This document shows, piece after piece, positions 54,603 to 64,000 of a DNA stretch of 64,000 nt. This stretch comes from Amorphophallus konjac (taxonomy: Eukaryota; Streptophyta; Magnoliopsida; Alismatales; Araceae), in assembly GCA_022559845.1 (NCBI GenBank), contig CM040118.1, positions 159,050,331 through 159,114,330 of the forward strand, given 5' to 3'. The position numbers and the translations under genes are program-made. How positions within the stretch are numbered: the first letter of the stretch is position 1; every line of letters begins with the position of its first letter. The notes beneath the pieces are model-generated. The model did no database searches and had not been told where the DNA came from. It worked only from the letters and a program-made list of their open reading frames with translations.

Positions 54603-57600
54603 ATGGTGTCCGAGAAAGACAACATCAAGGGGCTCGGCCTGGCGGTGCTGTCTAGCTCCTTCATCGGATCCAGCTTCATCATCAAGAAGAAGGGGCTCAA
54701 GAGGGCGGGTCTTTATGGCGTTCGGGCAGGTTAATTCCCCGGCAGCCCTATCCCCTGAAGATGCATCTTTTGATTCCCCTTTTCTTCCTTGTTTCTGTTG
54801 TGCGATTGTTGCTTGCTCGCCTTCTTGATCTGGCCATAGAATCTATCCACATTATGCCGTGGCGTGACAGTTCTCAAACCATTCACGCTCATTTCCATCG
54901 AAAGGCCGGATGGTGTACGTAATTTGCCTGTGATTACTCCTGGGCCGTGTCCTTTTGAGGAGGAGAATCCGGCCCCATGAATGGTTGGCTTTCATTGATG
55001 AAATTGAGACTTTGAAATGATTCTGATGCTTCCGGTTTCTTCTGTTCCAGGAAACGGGGGGCACTCGTATTTGTATGAACCAATGTGGTGGCTGGGAATG
55101 ATCACCAGTAAGTACCGTCTGGAACTTGCATTTGACACTGCGATCATGGTTCCACGGGATTGGAAAAGTAACCAAGAATAAAGCTGATTAACCTGTCAAT
55201 AGCTAAAATCGGATATTGTGCATACGTATCAGTACTTGGAAAGCCACACGTTTTGTTCTGGTTGATGAGGGAGGATATATTCCGAGGAAAGTATCCATGT
55301 TAGAATTGATGATCCTGATGTTTGTCTGCTTCTGATTGCTTCTAGGAGTGGCACTTTCTTTTGCTCTTTCATGGTTCAATTCTGAAAGTATGTTGTTTAT
55401 TTCTATATGTTTGTCTGAAGTCGAGGAGTTGAAACTGGCATAAGTGCTCCACATTTCTTAGTGACTGGTTAACAGGCTGCAAACTTGGTCCAGATGAAGC
55501 TGTATAACTAATTGTTAAATGGACCCTGTATATGTGTATTTCTTGTAGTCGCATGGTCTTATTTTGGTATAGTGACTAAGATGATAGTGACCATGACTCT
55601 TGCCCGGTACATGTCTTTTCAAAAGTTTGAATATGATTGGGCATTTTTTCTTCATTATTTTGGAATATCTTTTACCTTGATATCTCTCGCCCACGGCTTG
55701 CTATGGTGGTCTCACCACCACCCCCCTTTGGGGGAGGTCCCGGGTTCAATCCCGGGTTCCCCCCTCCCCGTTAAAAAAAAAAAAAAGTACCTACCGAAAA
55801 AAATAGAACTATGGGCCAGTAAGCTCCGATGCATGATGGAGTTCCAAGAAGAAGAAAAAGATAAAACAGAAATTGGTTTCTTACCATTTTTTTCATTTAA
55901 GATACCTTGCGTTGATGCAGAAGGAAGTCCCAACATGGTCCTTGTTGCCAAGGTAGACCACAATGTCCTCTTCATTTGTAAGATTGGATGTTAAGTGTGA
56001 TTTACATAACACAGCAACAGTTCTAGTTGTTTAAAACCATTGAGGGACTAAGTCTCATTTGTATCTCCAGACTCTAGCAGTGGCTAATGATGCTGCACAT
56101 TTTCCATCTATCAGAAAGCTTTTGTGTTATCAGTTAATTCTTTTCCACACATGTATAGAAATGAATAGGGTGTCCCCATTTCTGAGATGTTGGATATGCA
56201 TCTCATTCATTTTTCAGTTCAATGATTTGCACATGTATCCTCAAAAAATGAGCAAACTTCTCTTTTGAGTGCTATCATAAGTTAATACATTATTGCTAAC
56301 AAAATTAAATACCATCAATTTGATGAGATATAAAACTGAACCATTCCTTACTTTCTAAGATGCTTGATTCTAGTTCAAGGGAAGTGTTTGAACCATTTCG
56401 TTTCTCGAATTAAACAGTAACTTTGAAAACTGAGGGATTGCTGTCATGACTAGTGTAGATGCGAGATGAACCTTTTTGGTGCCCCCAAGAGGTATTGTCC
56501 CCGCCACGCCGGAGGGCGGCTAGGGTTTTGTTCTTGTAAAAGGGCCCTCTTAGGTTAAGAGGTGAAGACCTTCTTTATAAGCACTCAGTTGCTTTCTCAA
56601 CATCCGATGTGGGACTAATCCCGTGACCCTAGGTCCGCTACACAAGCCCCCCCCTTGAGAAGGCAAGCGAGTGCGCGAGAGCTCAGGGTTCCCACAGACG
56701 GCGCCACTTTGTAGATGCGAGATGAACCTTTTTGGTGCCCCCAAGAGGTATTGTCCCCGCCACGCCCGAGGGCGGCTAGGGTTTTGTCCTTGTAAAAGGG
56801 CCCTCTTAGGTTAAGAGGTGAAGACCTTCTTTATAAGCACTCGGTTGCTTTCTCAACATCCGATGTGGGACTAATCCCGTGACCCTAGGTCCGCTACAAC
56901 TAGTATCAGTTTTTCTTTTCTTTTATTTTTTTTCATACGGATATCAAGGTTACCTGTCTTGACTTGAAGATTATAGTTATACCAAAAAAATTAACATAGC
57001 TGCCGAATTTTTATGTTAATTTCCTTTTGTCCAGCTTTTCACAGTTATTCTTTTTTCATATGACTACTGAAAGCAGTTTTCTTAGAAGAGTAAAATATGA
57101 TCTGCAGTGATTGTAGGCGAGGTTGCAAATTTTTTTGCCTATGGGTTTGCTCCTGCAATCCTTGTAACTCCATTGGGAGCACTGAGTATTATATTCAGGT
57201 ATGTATGACTGCTTGCAGATGGCACTTGCATTAATGTTTAGAACACTATTGCCCATGTTGCTTCTCTCCTTACAAAATTTGTATTTTGCAGTGCGGTTTT
57301 AGCACACATATTTTTGGATGAAAAATTGCACATATTTGGGGTTCTAGGTTGCATTCTCTGCGTGGTGGGATCTACTGTTATTGCCTTACATGCACCTGTA
57401 GAAAAAGACATAGAATCTGTTCAAGAAGTGTGGCACCTTGCCACTGAACCTGGTAATATTTCCAGCTAAAATTTCAGCGGTGCTTATTTCATTTGCAACA
57501 TGAACTTATGCCCCATCTAAGTTATCATTCACTACCTGATCTCTTATGGTGGATATGCAAATGTTGCACCGAGACTATACTTGTTTGTCCAATGGAATCA

Positions 57601-57964
57601 CTAATCTTTATCATACAGGTTTTCTTGTTTATGCTGCTGTGGTTTTCTTCTTGGTGCTTATCCTCATTATTAGATTTGTTCCACGGTATGGACATACACA
57701 TTTGGTTGTTTATGTTGGACTATGCTCACTCATGGGCTCCATTACGGTATGCACAACAGTTTATACGACTATTTCATTTCTCATTTACATTTCCTCACAT
57801 TTCAATGATATGTTTACTGGCTGCAGGTTATGGCTGTGAAAGCACTAGCAATTGCTTTGAAGTTGACCTTTTCAGGGATGAATCAGTTCGTGTATGCTCA
57901 AACATGGTTTTTTGCTGCTGTAGTGGCAATTTGTTGCATACTTCAGATACACTACTTGAACAAG
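54603..57964 (+). CDS. NIPA: NIPA-type magnesium transporter, 3' exons missing
   Basis: Six exons join perfectly: 54603-54729, 55051-55107, 57108-57198, 57292-57452, 57619-57746 and 57827-57964 (702 nt, 234 codons). The protein begins MVSEKDNIKGLGLAVLSSS and contains SFIIKKKGLKRAG, HSYLYEPMWWLGMIT, VGEVANFFAYGFAPAILVTP, GVLGCILCVVGSTVIALHAP, EVWHLATEP and KALAIALKLTFSGMNQF. This is the NIPA/SPICT family of membrane Mg2+ transporters (drug/metabolite transporter fold, PF05653). About seven membrane segments are present. The family usually has about 330 residues, continuing ALDTFNTAVVSPIYY; no such exon appears in the next 6 kb. The gene is therefore either truncated or has a very long last intron filled by retroelements. 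The last donor (AAG|GTTGAA) is weak. No internal damage is seen. Confidence 0.9.
55683..55786 (+). mobile_element. tRNA-derived SINE in NIPA intron 2
   Basis: A pol III B-box, GGTTCAATCCC (55743-55753), sits in GGTCCCGGGTTCAATCCCGG. An A-box-like GGTGGTCTCACC lies about 40 bp upstream, and a 14-A tail ends the unit. This is the plan of a short plant SINE. I could not confirm a target duplication. Confidence 0.65.
56454..56898 (-). mobile_element. Complete TRIM retrotransposon in NIPA intron 2
   Basis: Two 189-bp terminal repeats (56454-56642 and 56710-56898) start TGTAGATGCGAG and end GGTCCGCTACA, differ at about three sites, and flank a 67-bp interior. ACTAG flanks the whole unit on both sides (56449-56453 and 56899-56903), a perfect 5-bp duplication. 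On the minus strand the interior starts with TGGCGCCGTCTGTGGGAA three bases after the LTR and ends in a G-rich purine tract (CAAGGGGGGGG), so the element is oriented on the minus strand. It has no coding capacity. The primer site equals that of the Tat element at 60,973. The NIPA splice sites are unaffected. Confidence 0.92.
56573..56615 (-). promoter_or_regulatory. USE/TATA pair in the TRIM LTR
   Basis: On the minus strand GTCCCACATCG (56605-56615) is followed after 25 bases by TATAAAG (TATAAA from 56579). The first matches the plant snRNA upstream sequence element (consensus RTCCCACATCG). The 25-base gap is close to the spacing of pol III-type U6 promoters and shorter than in pol II U-snRNA promoters. 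The second LTR has the same pair at 56829-56871. Related CCCACATCGG elements are known in plant TRIMs. Confidence 0.6.
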
Positions 57965-58064
57965 GTTGAAAAAGAATTTCTCTCATTTTGTGCCAAATCC
58001 AGGGAAATCAGAAAATATGCCAGCTTTTGTCTTTTTAGGGATTAATATTTCTGTATAAGTATAG

Positions 58065-58560
58065 AGAAGTTCAAAACATTCACAGTTTTTCCAAGCTTGT
58101 CTGTTCTACATTGAGTAATACTTGCTACAATCCAGGGATTGCAATTACACCATGTCATCTTACGATCTGTGCTCTCATTCATCCATGTTCACGTGACATG
58201 ATGGCCAAGCATCATTACATCTGACTGATGTGGCATGCATGGCAGGAGGAAGACATGGGGTCCACTTCACGGGAATGAAGCATATGATGTAAAAATGATA
58301 TATAGTTTAGGAATGAGATGTATATTACATAGGAATGAAATATATGGTGTAAAAGTGAATTATAGTCCTGGAATGATATATATTGCATAGGAATGCAATA
58401 TACATTGTGGGAATGATATATACATTTGTGGAATGATAGATTCTATGTTTCACTCTTACAATATGCTTGATTCCTACATGGGTATGTGTAGAGGCAGGAA
58501 AATGGTCTCCCGGATCTCGTACCACACTTTTAAGATTTGTTTAGTTAGGGAAGGACGTCT
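58065..58560. repeat. AT-rich GGAATGATATATA repeats downstream of NIPA exon 6
   Basis: GGAATGA(A/T)ATATAT-like units recur about eight times at 58,270-58,445, alternating with TTACATA or TTGCATA stretches. No exon of the NIPA family was found. Confidence 0.55.
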
Positions 58561-58676
58561 AGTCACCCGTGGAAGCCTGCAAGCACTAGGAAAACGGCGT
58601 CAGAAGGATCCCTGGGCATTACCCCAGGGGACAACCCTCCGATGCTTAAGTCAGGACCAAGCCGAAGAGAAGAATG

Positions 58677-58711
<35 letters not shown>

Positions 58712-59335
58712 TGAGAGTAGAGCAGACAAGCCTAGGGGCATAAACCTTACTCCTGGAAGTGTTCGCCGCGTCCGGCAAGTGCTCGCTAGGCGCGGGATGT
58801 GCTCGGAAGCTTGCCTCTTCTCCTCTGCGCGTCTGGTTAGATCCTAGTGTCTGGGTCTCTATCTGCCTCTGCGTGTGGGCGTATATCTCCCTCCCCTTTT
58901 CGTGCGTCCGGCGGCCTATTTATAGGTCGTCCAGGAGATGGGGTCCGTTCCTTAACAGGGGAAGGCGTGAGTCGTGGGGTAACGCCCCCCTTGATCGTGG
59001 GTGGAGTTTCCTGTTGTGTTCCTGCTTAACCGGGAAGTGTGGATTCGAGGCGAGGATCCTGGCATAGTGGGTGTGGCTTCGACACCGCCAGAGAAGTGGT
59101 TTGTAACGGTGGAGGCGACGTCCGGTTACTGGAGATTCATCCAGCATCTGTGACGCCCGTATTAAAGCCTCCTGAGGGCTGGCGAATCTTTGATATGCCC
59201 GCCCTTATTGGGACATCAGGTTTTGGGCGGTCAATTGACCTCCGTTGGTCCAACCGGACTTGGCTGAAGCGGGCCTGACGCTGGTGGGCCGCAATGGGCC
59301 TGGTGGATTTTACCCTCCTCAATATGTATCATTAC
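58560..59335 (-). mobile_element. Solo LTR of a Tat-like Gypsy element
   Basis: On the minus strand GACTTAAGCATCGGAGGGTT, then GTCCCCTGGGGTAATGCCC, and AGGGATCC lie near the right-hand end of the unit. They match the plus-strand LTR at 60.84 kb (GACTTAAACATCGGAGGGTT followed by CCCCAGGGACTC). A TATA box, CCTATAAATAGGCC, lies at about 58,913-58,926 on the minus strand. No interior follows, so it is a solo LTR; both ends are approximate. A (GA)14 run sits at 58,682-58,709. Confidence 0.55.
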
Positions 59336-59579
59336 CATGTTGTATGTATTATTCTTATGAAGTGGACACTATCGTTCTCTTTCCACATGTATACATCACA
59401 TCAATGATACTCGGCAGTCATGTCATGCAAACATGGATGAATGGGATGGGAGATTGCAAGAGAACATGGTACAAACTGCAATCCATGAATAGCAGAAAGT
59501 ATTACTCTTCTAAATTAGTGTACTGTTACTCATACTGCCTCATTGCCATCATCATAGCCTTATCCAATTTATCTAGGAT

Positions 59580-60190
59580 GGCTACATGAATCATGACCTA
59601 CTATTTTATCTATCCAATACTAGATATCTTGATAAACTGAAGAAGGTCAAGTCCTTTCTTATTACATCCAACTGTTTCATTTTAGGCCTTCCTCAAATTC
59701 TTTTATCCTCCTCCGGTCAAATTTGGTTACATCTTCGAACCAGCAGTAAACATGGACACCGGACCTATGATCAGACCATCTAAGCATATTTCCTCTAAGC
59801 TTGATATCAAGAGGAGTTACACCTAACTTTCTCATATATTTTCATTCTGAATCTTATCCTTTCCAGTGTATCCGTACATCCATGTTAACATCCTCATCTC
59901 TGCTGCATAGTTTTATGTGTTCCTTCCTCATAATACAACACCCAGTTGTATGCAACATGGTATTTCTCTCACAGAAGTTATAAAAAACATTCCTTGTAAG
60001 GCTTTAGGTGACTTGTCAAACATAGACTGAAGATGCACTTTTCCATTTACACCAACTTGCCTCAACTATATGCACCATGCCTTCTTGGATCTCTCCATTG
60101 TCTCAAATAATAGAACTTTAATATGATTAAGTTGCTACTTTTAGGAATAATTGGACCATCAATCCTGACCAAGACATCTTAGTCTACCCT
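59580..60190 (-). pseudogene. LINE (RTE-type) reverse-transcriptase C-terminal remnant
   Basis: On the minus strand frame-shifted pieces read KSPKALQGMFF, AAEMRMLTWMYGYTGKDKIQ, then NENI and KLGVTPLDIKLRGNMLRW. They match in order the C-terminal part of plant RTE-like LINE polymerases (KLKGKFYRT, VAEMRMLRWMCGHTRKDRI, RWFGHV). At least three frame changes and several stops make it dead. Confidence 0.65.
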
Positions 60191-60208
60191 TGTGGAGAGG
60201 GGGATTTC

Positions 60209-60970
60209 TGTAGCCCAATTAAGAGCAGCCGAACTAGGCCCCTCAGGGCCCAACAAGGCTCAGCTCAGCCAAGTGACAGCCCCCTGGGGCCCACTTAGGC
60301 GAGAAAGCCCAATAAAAGTTTCGCTCGAGGATACTACCTTCCTAGGCGGCCTCTAGGCTCGGAAGGCCCGAGCGTCGGTCAGGTCACAGGAAAGGCCCAT
60401 GCCCGAGCCATCTCTCCGCCCAGGGGAAGAAGGCGCATGTCGACCAATCCGACCCATCTTCGTCCGAGCTAAGCCTACCGCCCGGATAGGGCTGGCCTCT
60501 CTGAGCTTGGAACGGCCGACGATTGCTTATCCATGCAGCCGTTGAGAGTCCTCTGTGGGCATGAATTTATAAAGGTGAGGGACTCCAGCTCCCCAAGGTG
60601 ATAACGCTCCCATGATAAGGCAATAAAAGCCCACGTCGAGGACGTAACCCCCACCTGAAACCCCTCGACTTACAGGACTCTAGAAGACGGCGCACTATTT
60701 AACCCAGGGATACCCTCCGGCGAAGGGTAAGGGCAATCACAGGCTCAAAACTCCTGAGCAGGAACCACTTCACCCTGCTGGTGGAGAGGGATCTCGCGCA
60801 GAAGCTACTTCCTCCCTATATTGCTCCCACCATAGCTCTACTGACTTAAACATCGGAGGGTTTTCCCCAGGGACTCATCCCTGGGCCCCCTGATCCGTTT
60901 CCCTTTCTTGCAGTTCACTATCCGGTGATCCACTGCCCGCTCAGGACCAGCGCGAGATCTTGCCTCTTCA
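60209..60970 (+). mobile_element. 5' LTR of a Tat-lineage Gypsy element
   Basis: It starts TGTAGCCCAATTAAGAGC and ends TTGCCTCTTCA, 762 bp, just before the primer site at 60973. TATA-like CTATTTAACCC lies at about 60,696. GACTTAAACATCGGAGGG near the 3' part is shared with the solo LTR at 58.6-59.3 kb. An AGAGGGGGATTTC purine stretch precedes the LTR, an odd place for one, and may be chance. Confidence 0.7.
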
Positions 60971-60972
60971 TC

Positions 60973-60990
60973 TGGCGCCGTCTGTGGGAA
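60973..60990 (+). other. Primer binding site, Tat type
   Basis: TGGCGCCGTCTGTGGGAA follows the LTR end after two bases. This site is characteristic of Tat-lineage Gypsy elements and is identical to the TRIM primer site at 56689-56706 (minus strand). Confidence 0.85.
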
Positions 60991-61007
60991 ACGTACAAGA
61001 AGCCAGT

Positions 61008-62878
61008 ATGGTGCGAAGGAGCTCAGGGAGGAGGTCCGCCGGCGACAGGGGAAAGGCCATGGTAGCGGTAGGGGATGGCCCCTCCCGGGCCTCACAGAAC
61101 CCTCCCTCCAAAGCCAGCGCCCCTGCCGACGAACCACCACCCCCTCCTGCTGCAGTAGGGCTACCGCCCAATGGTGGCGCCGAAGCCTTCCAGGCCCTTA
61201 ACGCGAAACTGGATGTCATCGTGGAACTCATGAGGACCCAGGCGGCTAGGGATGGAAGGTCCCGCGCTCCGTCAGGGAGCCCTCCCCGCGAGAATGCATC
61301 CCAGCACATCGCCGGAGGCCGCTTCACTCTCCGCGGCCATCAGATCATCCGCAACAGGATTGGAGGACCCTCGCAGGCTCCGCCTTCGGAGCAAGAGGCT
61401 TCCTCCACACCAAGGCGGGGAAAACCTGGGGCGCGCCGTCCGAACCCGGAGACCGATGTTCCCGGGGATCACCAAGACGCTCCTTCCAGCCCCACGGCAC
61501 GACAACAGCCGGAGTTATCCCTCCGACTGCGTGATTTCGAGAGGCGTTTCGCGGAGCCGGAGCGCGCCCTCCGCGCCCTGCAGAAGACCTCTTTCCCGGA
61601 GGATGAGGAGAAATCCCCGTTCTCCGAATACATCTTGAAGGCAGAGGTGTCTCCAAGAACCTCCATCCCGACCTTCAAGCTCTACGACGGCCAGGGCGAC
61701 CCGGCCGATCATTACGACAGCTTCGACGCTTTGATGACCTTGCATGGAGCGTCGGACACCATCAAGTGCCGAGCCTTCGCGACCACCCTGGTTCAGGGCG
61801 CCCAGGCGTGGTTCCAGGCCCTCGCCCCCGGATCCATCCGAGACTTCAAGCAATTTGGGCGAGTCTTCAAAGAGAGTTTCGCCGGAAGTGCCCCCCCATG
61901 GTCGGTAGCGGGGCTCCTTGCCCTCAAACAGGCGCAAGGGGAAAGACTCCGGGCTTATATTCACCGATTCAAGTCGGAAGCCCTGAGAATCCCCCGCCTG
62001 GACGTGGCCTCAGCCATAACCGCGCTGACTGGGGGCTCCCAGGACGAGAATCTCCGCCGCGAACTTGTCCTCCACCCTCCCTCGACCCTTGCCGAGCTAG
62101 TGACTCTGGCATTACGCCACGCCGAGTGCGAAGAGGTGCTCAGCGCTTGCCGAGACACAATCGGCTCGGGTCAGGAGGGGGACAAGAAGCGGGCTTCCGA
62201 GCCAAGCTCAGGTTCGGGGAAAAGGCGGAACCGCGACGGGGAACGCAAGGAACCGTCACAGAAGTACGAGCGGTACACCCCACTAGCCGCGCCGGTCTAC
62301 GAGATCTACGAAGGCATCAAGGACTCGGGCCTCCTCCGCCAACCCGAGCCAATGAGATCGAAGAACCGTAATCGCAACAAGCACTGCTTGTTCCATAGCG
62401 ATCACGGGCACCACACCGGCGACTGCCACCAGCTCCAGGACGAGATTGAGCGCCTCATCCGTCAGGGACATCTAGCTTGGTTCATAGCCGAGCGTAAAGA
62501 AGACCGAGGCGCCCCGGAGGAGATCGACAATGCCCCCCGCGGGGTACACATCAATGTCATCTCCGGAGGAGCAGCATCAGGCGGCGACAGCAGCCGAGGA
62601 AGGAAGGGTCATGCCGAGCGGGTGAGCCGAGCCATAGAGCCTCCCAAGGCCCCGCCGAGTGAGCCCCAGGTCATAGTCTTCTCCGACCGAGACCTGGAAG
62701 GGCTGAGCACCCCGCATGATGACGCCCTCGTGATTTCGGCTACGATAAACCATTGTAACGTAGATAGGATTCTAGTTGACAATGGGAGTGCCCCTGATGT
62801 ACTATCTTATGATTGTTTCCTTAAGATGGGGGAGAAACCATCCAAACTCCGCCCGATCCGAACCCCTCTTGATGAGGA
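61008..62878 (+). CDS. Tat-lineage Gypsy gag-protease, 3'-truncated
   Basis: The likely start is MVRRSSGRRSAGD at 61008, 18 bp beyond the primer site. A disordered N-part precedes the Retrotrans_gag domain (LYDGQGDPADHYDSFDALM, FAGSAPPWSVAGLLALKQ, RLRAYIHRFKSEALRIP). A Cys/His stretch (CLFHSDHGHHTGDCHQL) follows, then the start of a retropepsin (DRILVDNGSAPDVLSYDCFL; D-N-G-S in place of D-T-G-S is usual in this lineage). The frame is clean until sequence homology stops at about 62,869, after which reverse transcriptase and the rest are missing. The apparent continuation to 63023 is not element sequence. No stops occur in gag, suggesting recent activity before truncation. Confidence 0.82.
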
Positions 62879-62993
62879 CATCAAGAGCTTATGGGTTGTA
62901 TTGTGTGTATTGGCTTGTATAGGTGTGTATTATGGGTTGTATTGGCTTGAAAGTGTGTATTTTTTTGAAACTCCGCCCGATCCGAACCCCTCT
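62844..62993 (+). repeat. 26-bp direct repeat and foldback at the Tat breakpoint
   Basis: A 26-bp segment (AAACTCCGCCCGATCC then GAACCCCTCT) occurs at 62844-62869 and at 62968-62993. Between the copies lie an inverted repeat, CTCTTGATG-AGGA-CATCAAGAG (62866-62887), and imperfect direct repeats of TATGGGTTGTATTG and TGTGTAT. Neither copy continues into element sequence. Confidence 0.85.
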
Positions 62994-64000
62994 TTCATTT
63001 GGGCTCTCTTTGTAAGGCTTTAAGTAAGCCATTGGGCCACATTTATAGGAAGAGTCCATTATTAGGTTGTCATTAGTAGAGTCCATTAGGAGCCTAGTTC
63101 ATATTGGACCTTAATTGCCACTTAAGGCCCAAGTGGGCTTTCCCCTCCCATGGACCACCAAGATTTGGAAGGCCCAAGTCTAGACATGGGTTATTGGACT
63201 TGAGTGGATGGCCTTGGACCAGCCAAGGCCCATGAGAAGCCCAAGAAGGGGGGCGCCCTCTTCCTTTGGCCTTATTAGGCTTGGTTGGTGAAAATTAGGT
63301 AGGTTTGAATAGAATTGGTCTAAGTTAGATTAAAATAGATATTAAGTGTTTTGACCACATGGGAGAAATATTTAGGAACTCCCTGATATGCCCTTCAAGA
63401 CCCTAGATCTATGGGCATTTAGTGTCTTTTTACATTTATTATATATAGCTTGTATTTTCCAATTGATTGAATTAATGAAAGTGAAAAATCATTGTGCAAG
63501 AACCCCTCTCTTGGGGAATTTCGACCTCTCCTCTCTCTCTCCCTGATTTCTTCATCCCCAACCCCCATTCTAGAGTGATATCTCCTTCCCCCCACCTCCG
63601 GTGATCATCGGTGCCGCCGCCGCCGCCGTTCGTGCCGCCATCACGCCGCCGCGGAGCCGCCTTCGGTGTTCTGTCCATCCTGGATAGAGGCTTCTTGTCC
63701 GAATATCTGCTCTCCACCACGTGAAGATCTCAAGCTGAAATTTTTATGGTGTGTTCTTCCCTTGTATCCCAAGCTCCACCTAAATTTTCACGCCCAAATT
63801 CCATCGTTTAGTATTTTCCCATTTTCGTGCATCTTTCATTCCTAGTTCTGTTTTGTCTCTGTCTACAGTGACAGCAGCCCTGTGTTTCCCACCTCCGGCC
63901 ATCTTTTTGATTTGTCCAAACCCTCCCAATTTTACTGGGAGTTCTGTCCATCACCCCCTACATCCACAAATTTTCGTAATTTTTTATCAGCCTTCTATCT
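62994..64000 (+). other. LTR-like region at the window end
   Basis: No gene is recognised. TTATTATATATAGCTTG near 63438-63452 is a TATA candidate, followed by GAATTAATGAAAGTG and a CT-rich leader (63510-63600). The texture, GGGCCCAAG-type repeats and spacing are those of an LTR U3-R-U5 region, but neither end can be set within the window. It could also be a promoter and 5' UTR of an unseen gene beyond 64 kb. Confidence 0.35.

Noticed and set aside
55512..55994. 160-codon frame across the SINE in NIPA intron 2
   Set aside because: It runs through the SINE body and poly(A), contains a lysine run from the tail, and has no family match.
58682..58709. (GA)n run as a GAGA-type regulatory element
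   Set aside because: It lies inside a solo LTR with no nearby gene start on either strand; treated as simple repeat.
60190..60208. Purine stretch AGAGGGGGATTTC before the Tat 5' LTR as a polypurine tract of a preceding element
   Set aside because: The DNA to its left is a reversed LINE remnant, not a Gypsy interior, so a second element in tandem is not supported.
61252..62371. Additional frames overlapping the Tat gag
   Set aside because: High GC leaves alternative frames open; only the frame with Retrotrans_gag and retropepsin motifs is supported.

Overview
The window is nuclear DNA from a flowering plant with a large, transposon-rich genome. Evidence for this is the spliceosomal introns, a plant-type NIPA magnesium-transporter gene, plant-only retrotransposon lineages (Tat- and Tekay-type Gypsy, Sirevirus-like Copia), PIF/Harbinger and Mutator (MULE) DNA transposons, and plant mobile domain (PMD) genes. 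The species cannot be named from this sequence. Almost everything here is nested mobile DNA. The only ordinary host gene is NIPA (54.6-58.0 kb), whose 3' exons are not in the window.

Layout. 0-22.6 kb: retrotransposon-derived DNA with PMD-family genes, all on the minus strand (a remnant at 0.1-0.4, a 7-exon gene at 3.3-6.4, a DUF7745-like gene at 7.0-8.4 and a decayed gene at 13.4-18.5 kb), separated by plus-strand LTR-like stretches. GC-rich palindrome arrays sit just upstream of TATA boxes on both strands. 22.6-27.6 kb: 5' part of a minus-strand Tekay-type Gypsy element (gag-protease plus a 3.4-kb LTR). 27.6-33.3 kb: 3' end of a Sirevirus-like Copia element with repeated polypurine tracts and a 2.8-kb LTR carrying a 32-bp-spaced motif array. 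34.0-35.6 kb: a head-to-head inverted repeat.

34.8-53.75 kb: a candidate PIF/Harbinger element with matching tips and a TAA duplication. It holds a Myb/SANT ORF, an intact DDE transposase and a double GRF-finger gene. Inserted in it are a Copia LTR and a MULE (44,873-52,392) with 117-bp terminal inverted repeats and a perfect 9-bp target duplication. The MULE carries a transposase with tandemly amplified AT-hook exons, a small GRF-finger gene, and a captured intron-bearing fragment of an NPF transporter gene.

53.75-64 kb: NIPA starts about 850 bp beyond the Harbinger end. Its introns contain a SINE and a complete 445-bp TRIM element. Downstream lie a solo Tat-type LTR, a LINE remnant, a Tat LTR-gag-protease copy broken at 62.87 kb, and part of another LTR-like region.

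The autonomous functions that look intact are the Harbinger pair (Myb ORF plus transposase) and the MULE pair (transposase plus GRF gene). The retroelements are fragments. Exon joins were read by eye from GT/AG sites and reading phase; none has transcript support.
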